Assembly: GCA_044347745.1 (NCBI GenBank)
Contig: JBIKUD010000014.1
Coordinates: forward strand, 9,389 to 73,388
Direction of reading: 5' to 3'
DNA length: 64,000 nucleotides
DNA from: JAIBBV01 sp044347745
GTDB taxonomy: Bacteria > Bdellovibrionota_C > UBA2361 > JAFLCA01
In this document: one piece after another, positions 1 to 9,523 of the stretch
How positions within the stretch are numbered: the stretch's first letter is position 1
Layout: each line of letters starts with the position of its first letter
The notes under the pieces: generated by a model
Databases searched by the model: none
Told to the model about the DNA's origin: nothing
What the model saw: only the letters and a program-made list of their open reading frames with translations
Program-made: the position numbers and the translations under genes

Positions 1-267
1 ACCAGTACCCTCACGTGGTTGCACTTCAGCAAATAACTCATAAGGATCAATTGCGAGCGTAATGGTGGTAATAAACACTACCGCTTCATTGGCGCGTTTA
101 TAAATGTCGATAACCTCTTGTTCTTCTATGGTGCGGGGAGCGCGTGTTTGACTGGGGGAAGCTTCAGCTGCATGTTGTTCGCCGATTGAAGGACAAAAGA
201 AAAACGCGATGCCACTTATAGACAGAGCCAGCAAAAGCAAGCCTCGCAACTTGTTATTCTTCAGCAT
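1..267 (-). CDS. Trypsin-like (HtrA/DegP-type) serine protease, N-terminal fragment
   Basis: Only the first 89 codons lie in the window; the gene continues off the left edge. The start (complement of CAT at 265-267) is followed by a positively charged stretch, a hydrophobic segment rich in Leu and Ala, and a Cys-containing region typical of an export signal. After it comes the segment ANEAVVFITT followed by REGTGS-like residues, which resembles the beginning of the chymotrypsin-fold domain of S1C proteases. The catalytic His, Asp and Ser would lie outside the window, so activity cannot be checked. The start overlaps the end of rel by 14 bases, which suggests co-transcription. The family assignment is inference from a short stretch. 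Confidence 0.6.
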   Translation of the reverse strand, partial: MLKNNKLRGLLLLALSISGIAFFFCPSIGEQHAAEASPSQTRAPRTIEEQEVIDIYKRANEAVVFITTITLAIDPYELFAEVQPREGTG

Positions 268-2452
268 GGGTCTCCTTTTGCGCTGGCAGCTGCTTTATGC
301 GCTCTACTTTAATTACTCCGGGAACCATCTCAATTTGACGTTTCACCTTATCGAGCTGTTTAGCGTCAGACACAGTAATCTCAAAAGAATTTACTGCTTT
401 TCCACTCTCCGTTGTTTTAATTTGAGCGTTGTTAATATTTGCGCCGCAATCGGTGATGGCTCGGCTTACGTTAGCCAATAATCCCATTTGATCTTGGGAA
501 TGGACGGTGAGGCGAATTCGCCGCGGTGCCTTTACTGAAACATCCCAATTTACCTGCACTTGACGCAGAGGATCACTTTCAAGTGCCTGCGGACACTCCG
601 CATAATGCACCGTGACACCACGTCCGCGGGTAATAAAGCCAACGATACGGTCACCCGGCAAAGGCTGACAACACTTGGCAAAACGAACCAATATATCGTC
701 AAATCCACTAACCGAAACACCCACTTTTTGACGCGAAACTTGAGCCGCGCGCTGAAAAATCCTATCGAGCGCGCTTTCTGGCTTTCGCAGCTTCTCTTCA
801 ATATTCGTATCTTCCGGCAAAACCTGAGCCAGCACTTTGGTTGAGCTTACCTTTCCATAACCAATTCCGGCATAGAGATCCCCCTCAGTGCGAAGCCCCA
901 TAGACTGCGCCACTTCAAGCAGCTTTCCATCCTTTTCGAGTTTTTTAAGACTGAGCTTTACTTTGCGCAGATCTTTTGAAAGGAGCTCCATGCCTAGAGC
1001 TAACGAACGGGAATGTTCTTCGGTTTTCAAAAAGGCGCGCACTCGTTGTTTGGCTTTCGAAGATACCAAAAACCTCAGCCAGTCTTTACTTGGCACATGA
1101 TTTTTCTGAGTGATGACTTCAACGGTATCACCGTTTCGCAATCGATGCTCTAGGGGCACTATCTGCCCATTTACTCGAGCACCAGTGGTGCGGTGCCCAA
1201 CATCGCTATGCACCGCGTATGCGAAATCTACTGGCGTGCTGCCAAAAGGAAGTCTGAGCAAATCTCCTTTGGGAGTAAATACAAAAACTTCTTCTGGAAA
1301 AAGTTCGCTTTTAACCGACTGAATAAACTCATCCGGGTTTTTCAAGTATTGCTGGGTTTCGACAAGTTCCTTAACCCATTGGAGATCGAAACCAGGTACC
1401 GTGGCGGAGGCATCTCGACCAGCACCTTCTTTGTAGCGCCAATGAGCCGCAATACCCTCATGCGCAATCTTATGCATTTCGGGCGTGCGTATTTGCACCT
1501 CAATGCGCTGGCCGCCTGGACCAATTACCGTGGTGTGTAGAGACTGGTACATATTGGGCTTCGGCATGGCGATGTAGTCTTTAAACCGCCCGGGCACCGG
1601 CTTCCAGGTGGAATGCAAAATGCCTAAAGTCTCGTAACAAGCCCGTAACGTGGGCACCAGCACACGAAAACCGAGTACATCGTGTACTTCCTCGTAACCC
1701 AAATTGTTGCGTTCCATTTTTTGCCAAATGGAGTAGAAATGTTTGGCCCGGCCGCTAATTGAAGCCGAAACTCCAGCCTCTTCAAGCACCTTCTGCAGCG
1801 CTTTAATGGTGTCTTGAATATAGCTATCACGCTGAAACGCAGTCTGCTCAAACTTCTCTTTCAGCACTTTGTAAATTTCAGGCCGAAGGTAAAATAAACA
1901 AAGATCTTCAAGCTCAGACTTTAACCAGTGAATACCGAGGCGATTCGCTAGTGGTGCATAAATTTCTTGAGTTTCGCGAGCGGTTCGTCTTTGTTTCTCG
2001 TCTGAGACAAAGCCAAGTGTGCGCATGTTATGCAAGCGATCACATAGCTTGACGATAATCACCCGAATATCTTTGGCCATCGCCAGTAAGAGTTTACGAA
2101 AGCTCTCAGCTTGCTTTTCTTCACGAGATTCGAACTCGATGCGGGTAAGCTTGGTGACACCTTCTACGATATCGGCTATTTCATCGCCAAATAATTTAGA
2201 AAGCTCTTCGCGTCCGACCGCACAATCTTCGATAGAGTCATGTAAAAGGCCAGCGACCACCGACGGTACGTCTAGCTTGAGCTCGGCCACGAGCAAAGCC
2301 GTTTCAACTAAATGCACAAGATACGGCTCACCCGAGGCTCGCACCTGAGTGCGATGTTTTTCGGAAGCAAAATCGTACGCTTTTCTAAGTAAATCGATAT
2401 CAGGAGATGGGTGATACTTTTGAACCGCTGCAACAAGACGCTCAAAGTACAT
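254..2452 (-). CDS. rel: Bifunctional (p)ppGpp synthetase/hydrolase (RelA/SpoT family)
   Basis: Makes and degrades the stringent-response alarmone (p)ppGpp in the cytoplasm. The 732 residues have the full long-Rel layout. An HD hydrolase domain carries H71-D72 in LLHDSIEDC and KLCDRLHNMRT near 135. A synthetase domain carries GRAKHFYSIWQKM near 234, GRFKDYIAMPKPNMYQSLHT near 288 and EVQIRT near 318. A TGS domain begins near 388 (VFVFTPKG). A Cys-Cys element (FAKCCQPLPGDR) lies near 625, and an ACT domain ends the protein. Both catalytic domains keep their usual motifs, so a bifunctional enzyme is expected. It lies 57 bases downstream of rpoZ, a common pairing, while gmk is 13 kb away instead of adjacent. 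Confidence 0.97.
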   Translation of the reverse strand: MYFERLVAAVQKYHPSPDIDLLRKAYDFASEKHRTQVRASGEPYLVHLVETALLVAELKLDVPSVVAGLLHDSIEDCAVGREELSKLFGDEIADIVEGVTKLTRIEFESREEKQAESFRKLLLAMAKDIRVIIVKLCDRLHNMRTLGFVSDEKQRRTARETQEIYAPLANRLGIHWLKSELEDLCLFYLRPEIYKVLKEKFEQTAFQRDSYIQDTIKALQKVLEEAGVSASISGRAKHFYSIWQKMERNNLGYEEVHDVLGFRVLVPTLRACYETLGILHSTWKPVPGRFKDYIAMPKPNMYQSLHTTVIGPGGQRIEVQIRTPEMHKIAHEGIAAHWRYKEGAGRDASATVPGFDLQWVKELVETQQYLKNPDEFIQSVKSELFPEEVFVFTPKGDLLRLPFGSTPVDFAYAVHSDVGHRTTGARVNGQIVPLEHRLRNGDTVEVITQKNHVPSKDWLRFLVSSKAKQRVRAFLKTEEHSRSLALGMELLSKDLRKVKLSLKKLEKDGKLLEVAQSMGLRTEGDLYAGIGYGKVSSTKVLAQVLPEDTNIEEKLRKPESALDRIFQRAAQVSRQKVGVSVSGFDDILVRFAKCCQPLPGDRIVGFITRGRGVTVHYAECPQALESDPLRQVQVNWDVSVKAPRRIRLTVHSQDQMGLLANVSRAITDCGANINNAQIKTTESGKAVNSFEITVSDAKQLDKVKRQIEMVPGVIKVERIKQLPAQKETHAEE

Positions 2453-2509
2453 ACAGGTCAGGAACTCCCAAGCTCCTTAAATAGACCGCGCAGCGCAAAT
2501 CGCAGAAAG

Positions 2510-2896
2510 TTATTCTTCGTCTGCAATGCTGTTTGCAGCAACAGGCACACTTCCGCCGTTTTGACTGCTTGAATCGATTGCAACAGGAGCTTTAAATAAT
2601 GAATCTGGTCCCTGAAGAGCTGCCTGAGCACGGGCCTCAGCTTCTGCTTGCATGCGAGCCTCACGCTCACGCTGTGACTGCTCGCGAGCTTCGCGTTTCT
2701 CTTCCTCAGTCATAAAACGAACTTGGCCCGCAGCAATTTCGCGCAGCGCCACTACCACTGATTTGTTCTCACGAGCATCCACAATAGCTGCGCGAGACCC
2801 TGTTAAAAGTTGTTTCGCTCTCTTTGAAGCTAGCTGCACCAAGGCAAAACGGTTCTTTTCTTTGGTTAAGCAGTCTTCAACGGTAATACGGGCCAT
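2510..2896 (-). CDS. rpoZ: RNA polymerase omega subunit
   Basis: Small subunit that helps assemble and stabilise RNA polymerase and, in many proteobacteria, forms part of a ppGpp site. The N-terminal 60 residues match the omega core: MARITVEDCL, then NRFALVQLASKRAKQL, then NKSVVVALREIAAGQV. At 128 residues it is longer than E. coli omega (about 91). The extra length is a Glu/Arg/Ala-rich helix followed by a low-complexity tail, a common kind of extension. It sits upstream of rel on the same strand, consistent with an operon linking polymerase and alarmone functions. Confidence 0.95.
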   Translation of the reverse strand: MARITVEDCLTKEKNRFALVQLASKRAKQLLTGSRAAIVDARENKSVVVALREIAAGQVRFMTEEEKREAREQSQREREARMQAEAEARAQAALQGPDSLFKAPVAIDSSSQNGGSVPVAANSIADEE

Positions 2897-3240
2897 GGTT
2901 AATCCTCAAAAAATACGGACCCTTATGCTACGAATTAAAATAGGATTTGTCAAAGCTGTAGGAAAACTGAGGCTAGCCTCCCGCTCCAGAGACTAAATTT
3001 CCGACTAATAGACAATTTCCCCTCGCTTAACTCCCTTTCTGGTCCGTCCCAACCCAAAACAAGCAAAACACCAAACTACTCAAACCTCTGATCTTACCCA
3101 CGAACCCGCTTCAAACTATTTAAAGGACCAAGCGCAGAGCTAGCCCATAAATGCTGGGTGTCCGCTATTTTCTGCCCTTCTAGATGGTGTAGGCTTCAAT
3201 GAGCACGTTTTAGAAATGTTGCTTTTGTGGAGAAAAAAAG
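2897..3240. other. Intergenic region between divergent rpoZ and a hypothetical gene
   Basis: About 340 bases hold the outward-facing regulatory regions of rpoZ (minus) and the gene at 3241 (plus). The stretch is C- and A-rich around 3000-3110 on the plus strand. I found no convincing promoter hexamer pair, RNA gene or repeat. Confidence 0.4.
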
Positions 3241-3696
3241 ATGTACAGCGGAGTTTCCATACCGGCAGATGCCCTACAGAGAGCCCCTCAACCTGCGCCT
3301 CACCTAAATCCTCATGAAACTCAAGGCGCCGTGCTTCGCGAGCTCTACCGCACCAATGATTTACTTCGGCCTTTCCGCACGGCGGAAAACATTCAAAAAC
3401 TTGCATTTTGGCCCGAGTTACTTGAGGAAAATGGGATCCCAGTCAACCGAGAGTACCATAGCGAACGAGCGCTCATAAATGACGTGCCAGGTTCGAGCAA
3501 TTTGGTGCCCACCATTCCGACTATACTCCGGGCGCTTGGTGCCCTCCATCAGAAAGGTTTAATTATGGCCGACAAAGATCTGCACCAGGTGGCTCTGACT
3601 GAGGCTGGCAGAGTGGTTATTGACCAGCTACCAAGTGAGCAGCGTCCGCAACAAGCGCAGCTGGTCGTATGTGGCGGCTTCCGGGAACGGGACTAA
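3241..3696 (+). CDS. Hypothetical protein, possible winged-helix-like C-terminus
   Basis: A 151-residue protein I do not recognise. It starts at an ATG preceded by GGAGAAAAAAAG, a usable ribosome binding site. There is no signal peptide or membrane segment. The N-terminal half is Pro-rich and hydrophilic. The segment from about 95 to 130 (ILRALGALHQKGLI, then a short turn and LTEAGRVVIDQL) has the helix-turn-beta look of a winged-helix domain, but this is only a pattern impression. It converges on the SH3-domain gene, with a dispersed repeat between them. Codon usage looks ordinary. Confidence 0.45.
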   Translation: MYSGVSIPADALQRAPQPAPHLNPHETQGAVLRELYRTNDLLRPFRTAENIQKLAFWPELLEENGIPVNREYHSERALINDVPGSSNLVPTIPTILRALGALHQKGLIMADKDLHQVALTEAGRVVIDQLPSEQRPQQAQLVVCGGFRERD

Positions 3697-3751
3697 GCCG
3701 AAGCAACTCTGGTCCGTAGTCACGAGAATGAGACTTTGCACTTACGTAATT

Positions 3752-3783
3752 TGTTCGGCGTCAAAATGCGTGAAGACGAGGCG
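3752..3783 (-). repeat. Dispersed intergenic repeat, copy C
   Basis: On the minus strand this 32-base core begins CGCCTCGTCTTCACGCATTT and ends GACGCCGAACA. It matches the cores at 23677 and 53852 at about 28-29 of 32 positions. It sits in the gap between two convergent genes. Unlike copies A and B, it lacks the box GACTTTGGCAAAACTG in the same orientation, although GAGACTTTGCAC occurs nearby on the plus strand. Confidence 0.7.
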
Positions 3784-3787
3784 CAGA

Positions 3788-5365
3788 CTACCGCCTCTCA
3801 CTCAGCTCAGCATCCTGGGCCAAAATATAGCCGCTTTGTCCGCGCTTTGAGCGCAGCTTCAGCCATGGCCCCACCTGTGCATCAACTTTTACCTTGTCCC
3901 CTTCTTCTAGCTCGGCCAGCGAAGGAGCCTTAAATGCGGGCCTTACCATTACTTTGGTGCGCACGATGATGCGATAGGTCTTTTCGGAGTCAAATTTGTC
4001 AACCGCGTAGCTGCGGGCTGGTCCAGCTTGAAGCTCTTCGCGCGGATGCGACACCCCAAAAAGTTCGTCGGCTCTTTTCATGGGCACTCCAGCTCCTTGC
4101 GGTGTTTTTTCACCTTTGCCATCACGAATATCGGCACGAATTGCTGCGAATTCTGGTCCTTCGATTGGACTTGAGGTGTTGACCACCGGCCGCTTCACTT
4201 CTCCGCTTACGGCAGGCACGTTTTCGGTCGTGGAAGGCTGTTCCGGCTGAATACGCGGCTCAGTTGATGCACCCAGGGTTTCCGGCGCTGAGCTTCCCTG
4301 CGCAACAGTACCTTTAGGGGCACTGACTTGAGATGCAGAATTAAGACCATATAAAAGCGCATCAAGATTGCTCATCGAGGCGACCCTCGTCACCTCTGGC
4401 AAACGAAGAGAGGCTTTAAGCTGACTTGTTTGAGTTTGTAGATTTACCACCAAGGGCTCTGCGCTCAAACCCGCGAGGCGAGCAATTTGCGAGCGGATCC
4501 CTTGAATTCCAAATACAACAATAATTCCAGCTAAGGCGATTTTCGCTAGGTTTGCATAAGGAATAGTTCGGGTGAGTGGCTGTATAGGTTCTGCTTTGGG
4601 TTCTTCGGGGAGTACCTCTACTTCACGTGCGCGGGAGGCAGGTGCCCTGGGCACATCCTTTTGAAACTCTTTAAGGAGCGCTTCATAGCGCTGTTTTTTT
4701 ATTCCCAGTTTTTTATCCTGCTCAATAAGTGGATGCGTATTTAATTGTTTCAGTTCAGCATCCAAAATTTGGCACAAAGAGCTTGAGTATTCAGAATCAA
4801 GCCTCGCTGCTTTTTCGATATAGCTTAGGACGCCCGACATATCGGAACTTTCTCCAGCGCGTTCGCTAAGTCTACTTAAGATTAATGCTGCAAGCTTACG
4901 AAATTCGGCCTGTGCCGGCTGCTGCATTAAAACATCGGCTGCCGATTCAAGCGGAGCCGCCAATATAGGCAAAGGCAGATTTCCAATTTCTAATTGAGCG
5001 GCAACCCACCATAAACGAGCTTCAAGATGCTCGGAGCTGGATGTGGAACTAAGATCTGTGGGCAACTGTGATTCACAATACTCAAGTAATTTGTCCCAGG
5101 CTTTTTCTTCCGCCAGGGCTGCAAAGACGGAGAGAACTTTAGGAGCTGCCTGAAGTTCGGCTTCCGCTGCCAAATGTGACGACTCAGACGAAGCGGGCAT
5201 TTCCGTGTCCAAGCTAGTCTCATGAGAAAATGCTTGCGCTGATTCCTGCTGAATTTCACCTGAATTTTTTAATGGATCTTGATGTGCAGAAACGAGCGCA
5301 CCCAACCCTAGATCGAGAGAGCTCGAGGCAAAACCTGTAGCGGTATTTCGATTTTTTCGAGCCAT
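3788..5365 (-). CDS. Membrane protein with C-terminal SH3-like domain
   Basis: A 525-residue protein with no assigned function. Residues 1-250 are a helical, Leu/Ala/Glu-rich cytoplasmic region with TPR-like or coiled-coil character. One membrane segment (ANLAKIALAGIIVVFGIQGI) lies near 275. A long Pro/Ser/Glu-rich linker follows. The last 65 residues resemble a bacterial SH3 (SH3b) domain: a repeated VMVRPAFKAP, LEEGDKVKVDAQVGPWLKLR and SGYILAQDA pattern. This topology places the SH3b domain in the periplasm, where such domains often bind peptidoglycan. It is a single gene, divergent from the lipoprotein gene at 5678. The SH3b call is fairly good; the role is unknown. Confidence 0.7.
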   Translation of the reverse strand: MARKNRNTATGFASSSLDLGLGALVSAHQDPLKNSGEIQQESAQAFSHETSLDTEMPASSESSHLAAEAELQAAPKVLSVFAALAEEKAWDKLLEYCESQLPTDLSSTSSSEHLEARLWWVAAQLEIGNLPLPILAAPLESAADVLMQQPAQAEFRKLAALILSRLSERAGESSDMSGVLSYIEKAARLDSEYSSSLCQILDAELKQLNTHPLIEQDKKLGIKKQRYEALLKEFQKDVPRAPASRAREVEVLPEEPKAEPIQPLTRTIPYANLAKIALAGIIVVFGIQGIRSQIARLAGLSAEPLVVNLQTQTSQLKASLRLPEVTRVASMSNLDALLYGLNSASQVSAPKGTVAQGSSAPETLGASTEPRIQPEQPSTTENVPAVSGEVKRPVVNTSSPIEGPEFAAIRADIRDGKGEKTPQGAGVPMKRADELFGVSHPREELQAGPARSYAVDKFDSEKTYRIIVRTKVMVRPAFKAPSLAELEEGDKVKVDAQVGPWLKLRSKRGQSGYILAQDAELSERR

Positions 5366-5434
5366 GAAACTGTAAAAAGACCTCTAGTATGCTGCGCTTA
5401 AAGCTGGCGAACAAAGCACCGAAAAACTTAAGTG

Positions 5435-5460
5435 CCTCGCATTATCCCCTCGCATTATCC
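5435..5460 (+). repeat. Perfect tandem duplication of 13 bases
   Basis: CCTCGCATTATCC occurs twice in direct contact (5435-5447 and 5448-5460) in the gap between the SH3 gene and the lipoprotein gene. It looks like a recent slippage duplication in non-coding DNA. I see nothing else of note in the 5366-5599 gap. Confidence 0.85.
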
Positions 5461-5677
5461 AATGTATGCCAAGATAAGCAGATTGACGACCGCCCAACTC
5501 AAATACTCTCTTCTCAAGCAAATCATCCCTCAGGTAGGGTTATGACTAAATTGGCGTGTCGGGTTTCATAGTTTTTAACAATAATTACAGCTAGTTACTT
5601 TGGCTTCTCTTTCTCAAACTCTGATTATAGCTCCCCAGGTAGCCCAGCGATGGGCAATTCTGGGATTTCTTGCAAAT

Positions 5678-6223
5678 TTGGGCGGTAGGTACTGTCTTTT
5701 TTTGCTGTTGCTTTGTGGCTGCCAAAGTAGCTCGATTGTAGCCGGTGAGCTACCGCAAGAATTATACGCATTGGCTGAGGAACGCGAAAAAACTATTCAC
5801 TACTCTGTTTCATCTTCAATCGCGAACCAGGCTATAGGCTACCAGTTTATGCTGGTATTCATTCCTTTAGGTCGGGTAGCTGCCGGTGATGTTCAACGGA
5901 TGGCCGAGCAAAAAATTTTTAGCCAACTAACCTTATGTGGATATAAGCCACTCATGGCTCCTGCTGGCACTAAAGGCGCACTTAGATTTGAACTCAGCAG
6001 CGCAGGCGCTTCAGCCTATGACCTTGTGGTAACTCGGAAGCTTGCATGCTACGTCGAGCTTCAGGCTCATACGCAGCATTATGCCCAACCTATAAGCAGC
6101 TACAAAGAAGCGTCGTTCTATCGTTCTAAGGGATTCAGCCCAGAGCTCAGTAAATGCATGGATGAAGCTTTAGATCTTAGCGTAGTCGATCTACTATCCA
6201 AGCTTGGAGTTTGCAGACTGTAA
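5678..6223 (+). CDS. Putative lipoprotein of unknown function
   Basis: The frame is open from a TTG at 5600, but a TTG at 5678 gives a classical lipoprotein signal: GGRYC, five hydrophobic residues, then the lipobox LLCGC with the lipidated Cys followed by QSSS. The mature domain of roughly 165 residues has alternating hydrophobic strands (FMLVFIPLGRVAAG, YDLVVTRKLACYVELQ), suggesting a small beta-rich domain. I do not recognise the family. The size and placement are loosely like LptE-type lipoproteins, but no LPS-transport gene is adjacent. It ends 3 bases before plsB, so the two are probably co-transcribed. The start is uncertain. Confidence 0.55.
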   Translation: MGGRYCLFLLLLCGCQSSSIVAGELPQELYALAEEREKTIHYSVSSSIANQAIGYQFMLVFIPLGRVAAGDVQRMAEQKIFSQLTLCGYKPLMAPAGTKGALRFELSSAGASAYDLVVTRKLACYVELQAHTQHYAQPISSYKEASFYRSKGFSPELSKCMDEALDLSVVDLLSKLGVCRL

Positions 6224-6226
6224 CCA

Positions 6227-8647
6227 ATGATGGCTCTTGATTCTCTTCTCATAAAAGCGCTCAAGCCGATTTTCGGATATACGCCGCTACCCGCTGGGCT
6301 TAAAGATGCGGTGGAGGCAGATGCTATTTTGGTAACCCAAGCTAAGGGTGTAGTCATTCAAGCTTTACTGGCATCTTTTGCCTCTCGCCTTCAAAGTGAA
6401 CAGGCTCAAAAGCAGGACCCAACATATCAACTCACCACGTCCTATCTTTCTCATAGCTTAATCGCTGGTGCCCAAGTTTCAGAGATAGCCGGAAGCAATG
6501 CTCGCGCACTCAAGGAGACGCGCCAAGCGACATCGGCTCCTTCAGGTCGCATACTGCGTTGGGTGTCCGTGCATGATCGCGAGGCGCTTGAACTCTTGCT
6601 GAAAAATGAACCGAACAAAACTTTTTCAACTCTCAGTATTTTTTTCGCGCGTGGCCCACTACGAAGTAACCCCTCGCACCGGATCTCATTTTTAAAACAA
6701 GTAGCTCTGGTGTTGAGAGCGCGCCACATTGTACCCGTAACAAGTGCCCCTGTTGCAGCACCAAGCTCACCCAGTATCGGAAGTTTGCAACGCTTTTTAA
6801 AAGTCGATTTTTATCGCACCCTCAAATTAATTCGAGGCACGCCCCTTCAGCCACTTGATGCCCAAATGCGTGCCATTTTATCCGGCGCCGAATTTGAACG
6901 CGAACTGAATGTGGTTGCCGCCCGGGGCAAAACTTCGAAAGAAAAACTGTTTGGAGCTGCTCAAAGAGAATTCCTTTCAATGGCGGCAAACCCTCGACTT
7001 TCAGTTTTTTGGCTGCTTGCCCCATTGGCCCGCTTTATCATTCGCCGACTATTTGCTGCAGTAAAAACCAGCGGGCTCAAAGAACTCGTTCCTGCTGTGC
7101 GCGAAAACACGGTGGTGCTGGTGCCCATGCATCGCAGTCATCTCGATTACATCATTGTGGGTTCAACGCTGTACGATGCAGGCATTAATCCTCCGCTTGT
7201 GGCGGCCGGAGTTAATTTAAATTTCTGGCCGATTGGCTTTTTTATTCGTAGTGTTGGTGCCTATTTTGTAAAACGTAATGCAAAACATGACAGGCTGCAT
7301 GCATTGCTATTGCGGCGCTACGTCACCTATTTAATCAAGCGTGGCCAACTCCAGGAATTTTTCATAGAGGGAGGACGCAGCCGTAGCGGCAAAATGAGGC
7401 CTCCCAAGGTAGGACTTCTAAGCATCATGACCGACGCCTACTTGAAAGGTCTACGCCGCGACATTCTTTTTGTGCCCGTCTCCATCACTTATGAAACAGT
7501 GGTAGAAGACAAAGTGTACGGAGACGAAAACACCGGAAAGCGTAAACTTAAAGAAAATGCCTTTTCGCTTCTCCAGGCCTCAAAAATATTCCGTAAAAGC
7601 TACGGCGACGTCATGCTGCACTTTGGCAACCCCATGTCAGTGGCCGCATTTAGGCAAAATTATATCGAGCAGTCTAATGAAGAGAATAAGACTGTCGTTG
7701 TTGAGCTCGCACATGAGCTCACTAGAAATATAAGGCAGCAATCGCATATATCCCTGACGAGTTTAGCGGCCACCGCACTATTGCTTGCTCCTCGTTATGC
7801 CCTGCCCCGACAAACATTAGTGGCACAGATTCGTTCGTTTGCACTCGCAATTGAACGTTTGCGAAAATTTGACCCCTCAACCGGCCCTTTTACTCCTTCT
7901 TTGGTTCATTTTTTAGAGGGCCGAGAGATTATTTTAGATGACCTTACCCGCAGCGGCTTTGTGGGAGTACAAGAATGCCTAGGCCAGGAGCTCTTTTTTG
8001 TGCCAGGCCAAAGACGCTTCACGGCAGACTTTTATAAGAACTCCTGCTCACACGTGTTTTCAGAACTTGGGTTTCTTTCGCTTCTAGCGCTCCTTAAAGT
8101 AGAGCTCCGTAGTAAAGAAAGTGAGTGGCTCTACGATTTGTGCGCCTTCGACCTTCTCCTTATTTCAAAACAGCGGTTCTTTAATAGGCTCGAAAAACTA
8201 ATAGAGTCTATGCGGCAAGAAAATGAGCTCTCCCCCGACTCGATTCAATTTGCATCCACACAAAGCCCTCTTTTTATTCCCGGAATCTTCCTTACCCAAT
8301 TTCAAAGCTTATGGTGGGTACACCTGAACCTTGCTCATTTTCTGGCGCATAACGAGGGGAAAACCGAGCTACGACATGCAACCTTTGTAGATACTCTGCA
8401 AACCAATGCCAAAGCTGGCCTCTATTTGGGGCAACTTGCGCGTTCCGAGGCGAGCTCGCAGGCAGCATTACTTGCCGCTCTCGATGGCATGCAGCAACGG
8501 GGTCTTGTTCAGATTATTGAGTCTGGGGGAAAACCAGAAACGCTAAAAGTTGCGGCTGATCTCAGTGCAGAACGAGCATTCGTGCGAACCCTAAACGAAG
8601 CTGTTCTGCGAACCCTTGTTCAAACATCTCCGGCACCGGAATCTTAA
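6227..8647 (+). CDS. plsB: Glycerol-3-phosphate 1-O-acyltransferase (PlsB type)
   Basis: Acylates sn-glycerol 3-phosphate at position 1, the first step of phospholipid synthesis, at the inner membrane. Its 806 residues match the length of E. coli PlsB. All four acyltransferase blocks are visible: HRSHLD at residues 302-307 (the HX4D catalytic pair), GAYFVKR, FFIEGGRSRSGK, and the PPKVGLL block after it. A later VPVSITYE segment is also typical. The ends are divergent, as usual for this family. It follows the lipoprotein gene by 3 bases. No plsX or plsY is nearby. Confidence 0.93.
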   Translation: MMALDSLLIKALKPIFGYTPLPAGLKDAVEADAILVTQAKGVVIQALLASFASRLQSEQAQKQDPTYQLTTSYLSHSLIAGAQVSEIAGSNARALKETRQATSAPSGRILRWVSVHDREALELLLKNEPNKTFSTLSIFFARGPLRSNPSHRISFLKQVALVLRARHIVPVTSAPVAAPSSPSIGSLQRFLKVDFYRTLKLIRGTPLQPLDAQMRAILSGAEFERELNVVAARGKTSKEKLFGAAQREFLSMAANPRLSVFWLLAPLARFIIRRLFAAVKTSGLKELVPAVRENTVVLVPMHRSHLDYIIVGSTLYDAGINPPLVAAGVNLNFWPIGFFIRSVGAYFVKRNAKHDRLHALLLRRYVTYLIKRGQLQEFFIEGGRSRSGKMRPPKVGLLSIMTDAYLKGLRRDILFVPVSITYETVVEDKVYGDENTGKRKLKENAFSLLQASKIFRKSYGDVMLHFGNPMSVAAFRQNYIEQSNEENKTVVVELAHELTRNIRQQSHISLTSLAATALLLAPRYALPRQTLVAQIRSFALAIERLRKFDPSTGPFTPSLVHFLEGREIILDDLTRSGFVGVQECLGQELFFVPGQRRFTADFYKNSCSHVFSELGFLSLLALLKVELRSKESEWLYDLCAFDLLLISKQRFFNRLEKLIESMRQENELSPDSIQFASTQSPLFIPGIFLTQFQSLWWVHLNLAHFLAHNEGKTELRHATFVDTLQTNAKAGLYLGQLARSEASSQAALLAALDGMQQRGLVQIIESGGKPETLKVAADLSAERAFVRTLNEAVLRTLVQTSPAPES

Positions 8648-8765
8648 ATCTTGCGTCAAAAAGAGAGTAGACAGCTACCCCGTTGGCAGCTAAAGATGTG
8701 GAGAAGCTGTCGGGGATGCACCAGCAGCGTTAGCTTGAATCTGTATTTACTCTCAAGGATTCCAG

Positions 8766-9443
8766 TTGATTTCATTTAGCCTAAAGTACCCTTGTCCCCG
8801 CCCTCAAAGGCAAGGTCTTGTTGGTTTTAGGCTTTTTACCTTTTTTGTCGCCTTAGCGTTTTGTGTAGCTGCGTTTTTAGAGGCGGCTCAAGCGCAACCT
8901 TTGAGAAGGCCAACCAACGGAAAATCATTACGTGGAAACGGCGCCTCAGCCAGCGACGCAGCCTTATACGGCTTTAATCTGAGCTCAGCTGTCGATAAAG
9001 TGCTTACCGATTCGGCCAGTACCGACCTCTATGACCCAATGACAATTCAAGTGTTAAAACGTCTACGGGATGAGGCGGTACCCAAAATTAATCCATTAGA
9101 TGTAGAGCCAGACCTCAGTCGCCGAGTAGCCGAAAAGGCGCTTGCCATTCAATCCGGTCGCTCAATTTCCCGACTGGTCCATGAATCTGAAATCCGTGGA
9201 GTCTACCTTGAGGTCCTCGATTCGCTTCGAGGTATTCAAGATATGTTTCGATACAGCGTACAAGACACGGGCGAGAAGATTACCGTTACTAAAAAGCGTA
9301 AAGGGGAACGCCTGGTTGAACTTAGTTTAGAGTTTAACCTTAAACAGGGCATAGACCCTCAATTGCGTTTAGGCGATAACGTCCGCTTCCGCTACGACTA
9401 TCTTGAGCAATCCCCTCTCCTTGAGTACACCCTTTCATTCTAA
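8766..9443 (+). CDS. Secreted protein of unknown function
   Basis: A 225-residue protein with an N-terminal signal: a basic N-region, a hydrophobic core LFTFFVALAFCVAAFL and an Ala-x-Ala cleavage-like site (AAQAQP). The TTG start is chosen because AAGGA lies 7 bases upstream. The mature part has helices followed by a strand-rich C-terminus (GEKITVTKKRKGERLVELSL, VRFRYDYLEQSPLLEYTLSF). I do not recognise the family. It sits between plsB and the lipoprotein at 9524, all on the plus strand, and is probably periplasmic or exported. Confidence 0.6.
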   Translation: MISFSLKYPCPRPQRQGLVGFRLFTFFVALAFCVAAFLEAAQAQPLRRPTNGKSLRGNGASASDAALYGFNLSSAVDKVLTDSASTDLYDPMTIQVLKRLRDEAVPKINPLDVEPDLSRRVAEKALAIQSGRSISRLVHESEIRGVYLEVLDSLRGIQDMFRYSVQDTGEKITVTKKRKGERLVELSLEFNLKQGIDPQLRLGDNVRFRYDYLEQSPLLEYTLSF

Positions 9444-9523
9444 ATAAGTGCACAGCGCCATCAATTCTGTTAAGTTCAGGGGCAGTCTGCCGGTACGCGA
9501 TTTATTTACTTCGTGGAGCACTC

